Part shown: positions 1 through 6,503 of the stretch, piece by piece | How positions within the stretch are numbered: the first letter of the stretch is position 1 | How the letters are laid out: every line of letters begins with the position of its first letter | Origin: Oscillospiraceae bacterium | Lineage (GTDB): Bacteria > Bacillota > Clostridia > Oscillospirales > Ruminococcaceae | Assembly (NCBI GenBank): GCA_900768705.1 | Contig: CAAGEB010000187.1 | Location: 1-8,410 of the forward strand | Direction: 5' to 3' | DNA length: 8,410 nt | Made by a program: the position numbers and the translations under genes | Notes under the pieces: generated by a model | The model's database searches: none | What the model was told of the DNA's origin: nothing | Seen by the model: only the letters and a program-made list of their open reading frames with translations

Positions 1-270
1 AGCGTATGCGCTGTTGATAACGAGTTTAACATTGCTGCCGGTATCTGCAATGGACTTGATTACATCAACGGGAACCGTGGTGTTGCCATTCAGCTCAATT
101 GTCGCCTCGGAGTTGCTTGTAAGTTTTCCAAGGTCAGCCGCCACATCGCTCCAGCTCTTGGAAGTGCCGCCGATAGAGGGATTGGTTGTTGTAGGCGTAG
201 TAGTGGAGCTTCCGCCTCCGGAAGAACCACCCGAACCGCCGGAAGAGCCGCCCGAAGAACCGCCGGAGGA
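1..270 (-). other. Ser/Gly/Thr linker and start of an unidentified C-terminal module
   Basis: Residues 1670-1699 are a flexible low-complexity linker (SSGG repeated, then a Thr/Pro run). After it, a new folded module starts with SWSDVAADLGKL and continues through IELNGNTTVPVDVIKSI to the window edge. The pattern W-S-D, N-G-x-T-x-V-P and a following amphipathic helix recalls modules near the C-terminus of other clostridial surface proteins. I cannot name the family. Confidence 0.6.
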
Positions 271-3200
271 CTTCTTCGTGAATGCAGCCGTTACAACTTC
301 GCTGTCAGCCATTCCGTCATTAACCGCAATCGCCTTGACGGTAGTGGTTGCTGTAATCGTAAATTCGCCTTCATAGAGCTTACTGCCGATTGTAGGAACA
401 GAGCCGTCCGTGGTGTAGTAAATCTTTGCGTCCTCGGTTGCACAGGTGATTGTAACCGTCTGTGAACCGCTGAATGTGCCGCCGTTCGGGGAAATCACGG
501 GAGTTGCCACGGTTTCCTTAACGGGAAGATTTATAGTGTATTCTGCGGTTATAACAGAACTGTCTGTCATTCCGTCCTTGACCGCAATAGCCTTAACTGT
601 AGTTGTCTTGCCGATTGTAATTGCGCCTGTGTACTTTGTGCTGCTTGTGGTAGGCTCTGTGCCGTCCGTGGTGTAGTAGATTGTCGCACCGTCTGTCGCA
701 GAGGTGATAGTAACCGTCTGAACCTCGGTGAATGTGCCGCCGTTCGGAGCGAACAGGGGCGCAGCTACCTGTCCCAGCTTGGGTGCTATCTCATAGCCGC
801 AGACGTTGCAGATTTCTGCGCTGTCGGCAGTATCAGTGCCGCCGGAAACATGCGCTTCCTTTTCGGAAGTATCGCCGCATACCTCGCAGATTCTCCAGTG
901 CCCGTCCTTGTCAAAATTGTAATTTTCAGCCCACTTGTGACCGAGCTTTGTGAGAATAGTCTTTTCCTGTGTGATTTCGGTTTTGCCGTTCTCGTTGCTG
1001 AAATACTTATCGCAGCTATCACAAGTCCAATGCTCAATATTACCGTCCTCGGTGCAGGTCGCAGCCTTTGCGTCGTGATGTGTGAGCGTGCCGTGAGCCG
1101 TGGCTGCGGTTTTGGAGGAATACGGGCTTGCGTTGTATTCTTCGGTTTCCGCATAGCGGATATAGCCCGTTACAGTTGTTCCGTGAGCTACCGCTGTGGT
1201 GTTTGTACTGCTCCAATTCTCACCGTCAAAGCTGTACTCAACGCCCGTGAGCGTGGTTGTGATTGTCGCTGTGTAGGTGTTGTCGCTGTTCAGAGTAACA
1301 TTAAGCGCAAACGCATTTTCAGCAGGAGCGTTGCGGTCTTGCTTTGCAGTTATGGTTACGACAACGTTAAATGTAATATCCTCGTAGTTCTGCAAGGGGA
1401 TAGTAACCTTGATTGTCGCTGTGTTGCCGACATTTTCTTCGGTGTTGCTGTTCAGCTTAAAGGAAACCTTGCCGTCTGAATAGCTTGCAGAATCTGCTGT
1501 CAAAACACCATTTTCATCGCTGATTTCAGCGGTAGGCGTTCCGAGAGTTCCCATATCTGTGGGAAGTCCCGAAACGGTCGCGGTCTTTTCGCCTGTCGCC
1601 GCCCAGTTGTAAGAAACGGGAATATCCTCAATCGTGGGAGCGTTCGCCTTTGCTATGCCAAGCGCAACCTCTGCGGTCAGGGAGTTGTACCAAGATGTGT
1701 TTTCGCTCGGAGTGAATGTCGCGGTGTATTTTGTTGTATCGCCAACATTCGGAACAGTGCTGCCCAAAAGCGCCCATGTACCCTCAATTTTGGTTTCGCC
1801 GAGTTTTGCGGTAAGACCGCTTACGGTAAGGTCGCTCAGCTTGTCGCCGTAAGTGCCGCTTGCAACGCCGTCGCCGCTTGCGATGAGGTCGCCTTTGGTT
1901 ATTGTGAATGTCCAGTCATCGTCCGAAAGCGTTGCTTCGGCGAAATTGTCGCCCTTTGCAACGTTGATCTTCACGGTGTAAGCGCCGGGAACAAAATCTG
2001 CGCCCTGCGTAACCTCTGCGCCGCTTGCGTTGTAGTATTTCGGGGTGATTTTGCCCATACCGCTCTTGTCGGAGGTAACGGTCGCTGCCTTTGCCGTACC
2101 TGTGTATTTCAGGTTGGAGGGTGCAGTAAAGGTGAAGTCGCTCACCGTGGGAACGGGCAGGAATACGCCGTCATAGAACTTGTAGTCTGTTGTATCCTCG
2201 CCGACTGTTACCGTATGGTCTGTGCCTGTGATGTATGCGTAGAGGTTAGTGTCGTTTGCGTCAGCCGCAGCGTGATTTGCAACAGCATACGCAGCGCCGT
2301 CGATAAGCACCTCTGCACCTGTGGGGTTAGCTATTTTGAGGAGGTAAACCGCCTTGCTGCCGTTGGTTGCGTCAACAGCTTTGCCGTTGTAGTAAACATT
2401 TACGCCGATTTCGTCATCATATTCGTAATACTTACCCCAGCCGATATTCGGAACGCCGTTGCCCTTGGCGTTAACCGAGCTGTCGATTATCCTGACATTC
2501 TCGCACTGACCCATATAGCCACCGCCGATACCTGCAGCGCCTTCGCTGCCCTTTGCGGTAACGACAGAGCCTGTTATGGTGATATTCTTGCAATAGGAGA
2601 AGCCGTCACCGGAATCATATATACCACTTTGCGCATCGCCTGTGCCGATACCCGCGCCGCTGACGCCTGTTGCGACTACTACGGAGTTTTCGATAGTAAC
2701 GTCAGAGCAGTTGTCGCCCCAGTATGCAGTTCCGCCGCCGCCGCTGCCGATACCTGCGCCGTTGCCCGAGGCGGTAACGGTAGAGCCGCTTATTTTCAGG
2801 TTATTTAAGGGGCTGTCACTTCCTCCGCCGATACCTGCGCCGTCTTGTCCCGTAGCGGTAACGGTAGAGTTGATTATCTCTATTCCGTCAGCTTTGGCGC
2901 CATAATTGCCCGAGCCGATACCGGAAGCGCCTTCAGCTGTAATTGAAGCGTTTTCTGTTATTATAATATTTTCGGCAGAGCCGAATTGACCGCCGCCTAT
3001 GCCTGCGCCGCCATAATTACCGGTTGCATTTACCGTGCAGCCATTTATGGTGATGTTTGCAGTATTTCCGTCGCTGATGCCGTAATCACCTTTAGCGCCG
3101 CCTATGCCTGCGGCGTCATAACCGCCTTCTGCGGTGAGCTTGCCTGTGCCGATTATCGTGAGCGTGCCGGTAGAGTTCTTGCTGCCGTTTTTCTGCAAGC

Positions 3201-5277
3201 CCGCGCAGTAGTAGCCGCTCTTCAGGGTGTTGTCGCCCGCAAGCGTTATGATAGGATTTGCGTAGGTTTTATACGCGATTTCGAGCGCAGCTTTGCCTGC
3301 TTTTTCTGCGTCGCCTGTTCCCGAAACGTCAATATTAACGCCGTCAAGGACGATATCCGCCCAAACGCCGTCTGCAACAAAGATCGTGTCGGTCGTCGGG
3401 GTGGTCTTGTCAATGTTGCTTATCGTGATCTTTTTACCCGATAGGACAGTAAGCACGCCCGTGTCTGCGGGGTAGGTGTAGTCCTCGCCGTAAACAAGGC
3501 TGCCGCTGTCCGCGGTGATCGTGAACGCTGTGCCGACAGCCACAATCTCGTTTTCAGCGTTTAATAAATAACGGTATGTGGTGGTTTTGCTGTCCGCAAT
3601 AACGGTGTGGTCGCCCTCGGTGAGGTAAGCGTAAACCTTGCCGTCTTCGCCGTGGTTTATGGGATATGATTTGCCATCGATCGTGAGAGATGTGTTCGCG
3701 CTGTCGAATTCAATGAGATATACTTTGTCTGTGCCATTAGTGGGGGTAACTGCTGCTTCGCCATTGCCGCCGCCGATAGCGTTTGCTTCTTCTGAACCTG
3801 CAACCGCCTTTACAGAACCGCCGCTTATGGTGATGTATGAACCGGAGCCGTTAAAGCCGCCGCCTATGCCTGCGCCATCATTGCCGCCGGTTGCGGTAAC
3901 AGTGCCGCCGCTTATTTTAATGCCTGAACAGTAGCCGAAGTAACCGCCGCCTATGCCTGCGCCACCATTGACGCCGGTTGCGGTAACAGTGCCGCCGCTT
4001 ATTTCAATGCCTGAACCGTAGCTACAGGAACCGCCGCCTATGCCTGCGCCATTATTGCCGCCGGTTGCGGTAACTGTGCCGCCGCTTATTTTAATGTCTG
4101 AACCGGAGCCGTCATAGTTGGTCTCACGGCCGTCGCCGCCGCCTATGCCCGCGCCATTCTTGCCGCCGGTTGCGGTAACAGTGCCGTCAATTATGGTGAT
4201 GTATGAACCGTATTTGCCATTGCCGCCGCCTATGCCTGCGCCGCCTTCTTCGCCGCCGTTTGCCTCAACTGTGCCGTCGCTTATGGTGATGTATGAACCG
4301 TATCCGCCATCGCCGCCGCCTATGCCTGCGCCGCCTTCTTCGCCGCCTGTTGCGGTAACTTTGCCGTCGTTTATGGTGATGCGTGAACCGGAGCCTTTAT
4401 AGCCGCCGCCTATGCCTGCGCCATTAACCCTGCCGGTTGCGGTAACATTGCCGCCGTTTATGGTGATGTCTGAACCGAAGCCGTTGCTGCCGCCGCCTAT
4501 GCCTGCGCTATTATTGCCGCCGGTTGCGGTAACAGTGCCGCCGTTTATGGTGATGTATGAACCGTATTTGCCATTGCCGCCGCCTATGCCTGCGCCATAT
4601 TTACCGCCGTTTGCGGTAACTGTGCCGCCGCTTATGGTGATGAATGAACCGGAGTCGTCACTGCCGCCGCCTATGCCTGCGGCATAATCGCCGCCGTTTG
4701 CCCATACAGAGCCGCCGGAGATAACAACGCTGCCGCAATCAAAGTAATCCGATTCTGTACTTAGTCCTGTGCCGATACCTGCGCCGTACTGTCCGCCGGT
4801 AACGGTAAGTGAGCCTTCGCCGGTGATTGTGAGCGTGCCGGTAGAGCTCTGGCTGCCGTCTTTCTGCAAGCCCGCGCAGTTTTCGCCGCTTTTCAGGGTG
4901 TTGTCGCCCACTAGCGTTACGGTAACGTTGCCTGGGTTATTATACTCAATTTTAAATGCAGTGCAATTTGCATTGTCCGACACATCAATAGACGCATTAT
5001 CGAGGGTAATTTTCTGCGTTCCCGACACCGTAACGGTGTTGCTTGTGGTCGAGCCGGTGATTATGTAGCCGTCCGGGTCTGCCACCTTGACCTCGTTTCC
5101 GCTTCTGTCGTAGCCCGATACTCTGTCAGCAGTGATAGTAATACTGCCTTTGCCGATATCAAGCGTGGTCTGAACGCCGTCGCCCTGTGCCAAAGCCGAC
5201 AGACCGATAATTCCGCCGACAGTGACCACCGCAGCCGCCGAAACAACTGCGGTAATTTTCCTAAGTAGCCTGTTCAT
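1..5277 (-). CDS. Giant secreted modular protein with duplicated carbohydrate-binding beta-helix cassettes (partial, C-terminus outside window)
   Basis: One minus-strand frame is open for 1759 codons from ATG at 5277 to the left edge; I read it codon by codon and found no stop. The start follows TAGGAGG with a 6-nt spacer. Approximate residue order: signal peptide 1-30; beta-strand header 40-140; 12 Gly-rich coils 160-505; Ig-like cap 517-570; second header 585-700; about 8 irregular coils 715-950; second cap 960-1035; Ig/MBG-like modules 1040-1399; Cys-rich segment 1400-1500; two chitobiase C-terminal-like domains 1504-1582 and 1590-1669; Ser/Gly/Thr linker 1670-1699; start of another module 1709-1759. 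The header and coils resemble the Cthe_2159 family (carbohydrate-binding beta-helix), whose known member binds plant cell-wall polysaccharides. I infer an extracellular protein binding glycans or mediating adhesion. No enzyme active site is recognised. Cell-wall anchor, dockerin or other C-terminal sorting signal would lie off the left edge. The base composition is visibly richer in GC than the genes to the right. Confidence 0.93.
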   Translation of the reverse strand, partial: MNRLLRKITAVVSAAAVVTVGGIIGLSALAQGDGVQTTLDIGKGSITITADRVSGYDRSGNEVKVADPDGYIITGSTTSNTVTVSGTQKITLDNASIDVSDNANCTAFKIEYNNPGNVTVTLVGDNTLKSGENCAGLQKDGSQSSTGTLTITGEGSLTVTGGQYGAGIGTGLSTESDYFDCGSVVISGGSVWANGGDYAAGIGGGSDDSGSFITISGGTVTANGGKYGAGIGGGNGKYGSYITINGGTVTATGGNNSAGIGGGSNGFGSDITINGGNVTATGRVNGAGIGGGYKGSGSRITINDGKVTATGGEEGGAGIGGGDGGYGSYITISDGTVEANGGEEGGAGIGGGNGKYGSYITIIDGTVTATGGKNGAGIGGGDGRETNYDGSGSDIKISGGTVTATGGNNGAGIGGGSCSYGSGIEISGGTVTATGVNGGAGIGGGYFGYCSGIKISGGTVTATGGNDGAGIGGGFNGSGSYITISGGSVKAVAGSEEANAIGGGNGEAAVTPTNGTDKVYLIEFDSANTSLTIDGKSYPINHGEDGKVYAYLTEGDHTVIADSKTTTYRYLLNAENEIVAVGTAFTITADSGSLVYGEDYTYPADTGVLTVLSGKKITISNIDKTTPTTDTIFVADGVWADIVLDGVNIDVSGTGDAEKAGKAALEIAYKTYANPIITLAGDNTLKSGYYCAGLQKNGSKNSTGTLTIIGTGKLTAEGGYDAAGIGGAKGDYGISDGNTANITINGCTVNATGNYGGAGIGGGQFGSAENIIITENASITAEGASGIGSGNYGAKADGIEIINSTVTATGQDGAGIGGGSDSPLNNLKISGSTVTASGNGAGIGSGGGGTAYWGDNCSDVTIENSVVVATGVSGAGIGTGDAQSGIYDSGDGFSYCKNITITGSVVTAKGSEGAAGIGGGYMGQCENVRIIDSSVNAKGNGVPNIGWGKYYEYDDEIGVNVYYNGKAVDATNGSKAVYLLKIANPTGAEVLIDGAAYAVANHAAADANDTNLYAYITGTDHTVTVGEDTTDYKFYDGVFLPVPTVSDFTFTAPSNLKYTGTAKAATVTSDKSGMGKITPKYYNASGAEVTQGADFVPGAYTVKINVAKGDNFAEATLSDDDWTFTITKGDLIASGDGVASGTYGDKLSDLTVSGLTAKLGETKIEGTWALLGSTVPNVGDTTKYTATFTPSENTSWYNSLTAEVALGIAKANAPTIEDIPVSYNWAATGEKTATVSGLPTDMGTLGTPTAEISDENGVLTADSASYSDGKVSFKLNSNTEENVGNTATIKVTIPLQNYEDITFNVVVTITAKQDRNAPAENAFALNVTLNSDNTYTATITTTLTGVEYSFDGENWSSTNTTAVAHGTTVTGYIRYAETEEYNASPYSSKTAATAHGTLTHHDAKAATCTEDGNIEHWTCDSCDKYFSNENGKTEITQEKTILTKLGHKWAENYNFDKDGHWRICEVCGDTSEKEAHVSGGTDTADSAEICNVCGYEIAPKLGQVAAPLFAPNGGTFTEVQTVTITSATDGATIYYTTDGTEPTTSSTKYTGAITIGKTTTVKAIAVKDGMTDSSVITAEYTINLPVKETVATPVISPNGGTFSGSQTVTITCATEDAKIYYTTDGSVPTIGSKLYEGEFTITATTTVKAIAVNDGMADSEVVTAAFTKKSSGGSSGGSSGGSGGSSGGGSSTTTPTTTNPSIGGTSKSWSDVAADLGKLTSNSEATIELNGNTTVPVDVIKSIADTGSNVKLVINSAYA
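271..768 (-). repeat. Two tandem chitobiase/beta-hexosaminidase C-terminal-like domains
   Basis: Residues about 1504-1582 and 1590-1669 repeat the pattern P-x-x-x-P-N-G-G-T-F, QTVTIT, IYYTTDG-x-PT, then TTTVKAIAV-x-DGM. This is the hallmark of the CHB_HEX_C / Fn3-associated family. The IYYTTDG strand and KAIAV strand are present in both copies. The DNA copies are offset by 258 bp (86 codons), measured on the shared gtaaccgtctg at 452 and 710. These domains occur as accessory beta-sandwiches in glycan-active and surface proteins. They are non-catalytic. Confidence 0.88.
778..1080 (-). other. Cysteine-rich CxxC segment of the giant protein (residues ~1400-1500)
   Basis: Seven cysteines sit in about 100 residues: C1408, the pair C1419/C1422 (HWTCDSCDKYFS), the pair C1464/C1467 (HWRICEVCGD) and the pair C1490/C1493 (ICNVCGYE). 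His-Trp precedes two of the pairs. Paired CxxC knuckles suggest zinc-ribbon-like folding, or disulfides given the extracellular location. Similar HxW-CxxC modules occur in other clostridial surface proteins. Their function is not established to my knowledge. Confidence 0.75.
1081..2158 (-). other. Ig-like / MBG-like module region of the giant protein (residues ~1040-1399)
   Basis: This stretch reads as several all-beta modules without coil repeats. One begins near PSNLKYTGTAKAATV (1053 onward) and ends near WTFTIT (1122-1127), resembling MBG-type domains of clostridial surface proteins. A second covers about 1135-1210 (KYTATFTPSENTSWY). A third covers about 1213-1315, with LTADSASYSDGKVSF and a VTITAK strand at its end. 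A fourth, about 1319-1399, contains GVEYSFDGENW. These modules typically act as spacers lifting binding domains away from the cell wall. Exact boundaries are approximate and family assignment is by resemblance only. Confidence 0.65.
2425..3180 (-). repeat. Second, diverged beta-helix array: about 8 coils (residues ~715-950)
   Basis: The same AGIGG core recurs with isoleucines at residues 725, 760, 787, 816, 843, 877, 917 and 945, so the spacing is irregular (27-40 residues). Strand motifs such as ITING, ITGSVVTAKG and INSTVTATG match those of the first array, but the units differ much more from one another. It is preceded by a header sharing DNTLKSG and CAGLQK with the first cassette (682-697 against 125-139). 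This is an older or less constrained copy of the first array, placed after an Ig-like cap. Confidence 0.85.
3766..4785 (-). repeat. First beta-helix array: 12 tandem AGIGGG coils (residues ~165-505)
   Basis: The coil motif is A-G-I-G-G-G, about six variable residues, then G-S-x-I-T-I-S-G-G-T-V-T-A-T-G-G. The isoleucine of GIGGG falls at residues 168, 202, 231, 260, 289, 319, 349, 378, 413, 442, 471 and 501. Most spacings are 29 or 30 residues (87 or 90 bp); the exceptions are 34 between the first two and 35 between 378 and 413. On the plus strand the repeat is seen as ccgccgcctatgcctgcgcc recurring with the same period. The alternation of beta-branched strands (ITI, VTA) with Gly turns is typical of a right-handed parallel beta-helix. 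Because all units are multiples of three bases, loss or gain of units would keep the frame. Confidence 0.92.
5188..5277 (-). other. Sec signal peptide of the giant surface protein
   Basis: Residues 1-30 have the classic three-part form. The N-region is positive (MNRLLRK). A hydrophobic core follows (ITAVVSAAAVV through GGIIGLS). The stretch ends in A-L-A at 28-30 before Q31, which fits the AXA signal peptidase I rule. The mature protein therefore probably starts near Q31 and is exported. There is no lipobox cysteine at the cleavage point, so lipoprotein anchoring is not supported. Confidence 0.85.
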
Positions 5278-5283
5278 ACTTAA

Positions 5284-5289
5284 CCTCCT
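5284..5289 (-). promoter_or_regulatory. Ribosome binding site AGGAGG for the giant surface gene
   Basis: AGGAGG lies 6 nt upstream of ATG at 5277, an ideal Shine-Dalgarno arrangement. It fixes the start immediately before the signal peptide. Confidence 0.92.
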
Positions 5290-5316
5290 AAAACAATATA
5301 ATACTCCACTATATAC

Positions 5317-5345
5317 ATTATACAACATTTGCGCCGGAAAGTCAT
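5317..5345 (-). promoter_or_regulatory. Candidate proximal promoter P2 of the giant surface gene
   Basis: TATAAT at 5317-5322 is preceded 17 bp upstream by ATGACT at 5340-5345, a 4-of-6 match to TTGACA. The start would be near 5310, about 30 nt before the ATG. It is weaker than P1 because of the -35. Confidence 0.5.
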
Positions 5346-5360
5346 CACCTTTTTGGGTGA
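5345..5360. repeat. Small inverted repeat in the surface-gene leader
   Basis: TCACC (5345-5349) and GGTGA (5356-5360) are complementary arms around a 6-base loop. It sits at the -35 of P2 and inside the leader of a P1 transcript. It could be a protein-binding site or an RNA hairpin. There is no T-run after it on the minus strand, so it is not a terminator. Confidence 0.4.
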
Positions 5361-5437
5361 GTTATCATTTTTTTGCAAATCTTGTGTATATGATTTCTGT
5401 ATTAATGTCCTTCTGTTTCATTTACCATATTTGTTAA

Positions 5438-5466
5438 ATTATAACATATAATACGGATTTTTTCAA
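5438..5466 (-). promoter_or_regulatory. Candidate SigA promoter P1 of the giant surface gene
   Basis: The -35 TTGAAA (5461-5466) and -10 TATAAT (5438-5443) are separated by exactly 17 bp, with TG one base before the -10 (extended -10). Transcription would start near 5430, leaving a leader of about 150 nt. The layout closely matches the promoter of the XRE regulator at 7215-7243. Confidence 0.72.
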
Positions 5467-5467
5467 G

Positions 5468-5519
5468 GGTAATGCTTTATATCAGATACAACTTTTCGGA
5501 GTTCTGCTCCTGCATTACC
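5468..5519. repeat. Long-spaced 8-bp inverted repeat abutting promoter P1
   Basis: GGTAATGC (5468-5475) and GCATTACC (5512-5519) are perfect inverted arms separated by 36 bases. Between them is a small GGAG/CTCC hairpin (5498-5510). The proximal arm ends one base before the -35 of P1. No T-run follows on the minus strand, so termination of the upstream gene is not supported; paired operator half-sites are possible. The rest of 5520-5624 shows no gene and no clear terminator for the DUF4261 gene. Confidence 0.4.
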
Positions 5520-5624
5520 GTCCCCTTTTTACTACCTGCGATTTCCCGCCGCATACTGTACGCAGTTCACATCAAGTACAGTGCGAACAGGCTGTATAAG
5601 CGAATCTTCATACTGCGCTTTCCA

Positions 5625-6407
5625 CTATATATCCCACGATAATTTCCCGTTTTCGTCCAGACCGTCAACGGTTTCACCGCTCTTTATCGGAAAATCGTTG
5701 TCGAACTGATAACTTGCGATATTGTAAACATAATTCACTACGGCGTTTGGGCCAAGGTCGTGGAAATGTACCTGAACATCAGCCGCACCGAAAGTGTAAA
5801 AACCCAGCGTATCAACAATCATATCATCGCTGCCGCTTATTGTGAAAAATCTCGCATTTACAGCAAGTCTGATAAACCTGCCCGATAAATCATATTGTTT
5901 ACATTCCTCAAACTGCTGCGGTGTTGTGAGCTTGCCGCTTGAAATCAGATAAATCGCCTTACAGGTGGGATAACACTTCAAAGCTGCGTCAACCTCCGCC
6001 AGCAAAAGCTCAGCCTGCAGTTTGTATTCCAGAAAATCCGCCATCATTCCGAATACATTTACGCAATACTTTGCATTATCAATAACAGCGTTTCCGTCCT
6101 CAACATCCCGGAACTGACTGCGTTTTAACTCGTCAATCTCTGTTTTAAATTCCAGCGGAGCAAGGAAATTAGCCAGCACGGGAACTTTCTTTCCGTCATT
6201 AAACTCGGCAACAAAATTCTTAACGGAAAACATAGGCATATCGGGCTTATCACTGATATTCTCAACAGCTCCGAGATTTTCTTCCAAAGCTGCTTTAAGT
6301 GCTTCGGGCGAACAGGCTACGGGCTGCTCGTCAAACAACAGCTGCACCATAAGCATTTCGTGTTCGGGGGCTTTTTGCAATGTATCTTGATTTAACACCT
6401 TGTTCAC
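5625..6407 (-). CDS. DUF4261 domain protein
   Basis: A 260-residue cytosolic protein with no signal peptide or membrane segment. The N-terminal part (18-50, MLMVQLLFDEQPV onward) and C-terminal part fit the DUF4261 family. The C-terminal signature includes SGKLTTPQQF (157-166), VDTLGFYTFGAADVQVHF (198-215), and NYVYNIASYQF (225-235), followed by a short GETVDG turn and a final tryptophan strand. The family's biochemical role is unknown to me. The start is GTG at 6407: GGAG lies 6 nt upstream, and the internal ATGs at residues 18 and 20 would cut into the conserved N-terminal strand. It lies 96 bp downstream of the XRE/GyrI-like gene on the same strand, with no clear promoter between, so the two are probably cotranscribed. 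No canonical terminator follows it. Confidence 0.85.
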   Translation of the reverse strand: MNKVLNQDTLQKAPEHEMLMVQLLFDEQPVACSPEALKAALEENLGAVENISDKPDMPMFSVKNFVAEFNDGKKVPVLANFLAPLEFKTEIDELKRSQFRDVEDGNAVIDNAKYCVNVFGMMADFLEYKLQAELLLAEVDAALKCYPTCKAIYLISSGKLTTPQQFEECKQYDLSGRFIRLAVNARFFTISGSDDMIVDTLGFYTFGAADVQVHFHDLGPNAVVNYVYNIASYQFDNDFPIKSGETVDGLDENGKLSWDI

Positions 6408-6413
6408 AATCTA

Positions 6414-6417
6414 CTCC
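6414..6417 (-). promoter_or_regulatory. Ribosome binding site supporting the GTG start of the DUF4261 gene
   Basis: GGAG is 6 nt upstream of GTG at 6407. It decides for the non-ATG start. Confidence 0.7.
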
Positions 6418-6503
6418 ATTTCTTTATTTGCACGGAATAATATGGTTTTAATTACAAAAGGGGCATTTTTTGCCAAAAGGACAGAATAATTTAATCATAT
6501 ACT

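Noticed and set aside
850..1479. Long plus-strand open frame (209 codons) opposite the giant gene
   Set aside because: It lies entirely antisense to a frame that reads as recognisable domains, has no ribosome site I can see, and its protein is an odd Cys/Val-rich string. It is a by-product of codon bias.
2215..2808. Plus-strand open frame (197 codons) opposite the second coil array
   Set aside because: It is the complement of the repeat-coding strand; the composition is Ala/Cys/Val heavy and matches no family. Long antisense frames are expected across Gly-rich repeats.
4118..4687. Plus-strand frames giving Pro-rich repeats (PPPMPAP-like)
   Set aside because: They are simply the antisense of the GAGIGGG repeats. 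They share the 87/90-bp period and have no independent start signals.
3766..4785. Tandem repeats as a possible CRISPR array
   Set aside because: The repeats are coding, continuous in one frame, and lack unique spacers of constant size; they are protein coils.
5061..5246. Arg-rich 61-codon minus-strand frame at the start of the giant gene
   Set aside because: It is an out-of-frame shadow within the signal peptide and header region, which is well supported in the other frame.
5540..5610. Tiny minus-strand frame (MKIRLYSLFALYLM) after the DUF4261 stop
   Set aside because: Fourteen codons with no convincing ribosome site; too short to claim as a peptide gene.
6455..6482. GGCA/TGCC inverted repeat between the XRE and DUF4261 genes
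   Set aside because: Only 4 bp of stem and no proper T-run, so neither terminator nor clear operator can be supported.
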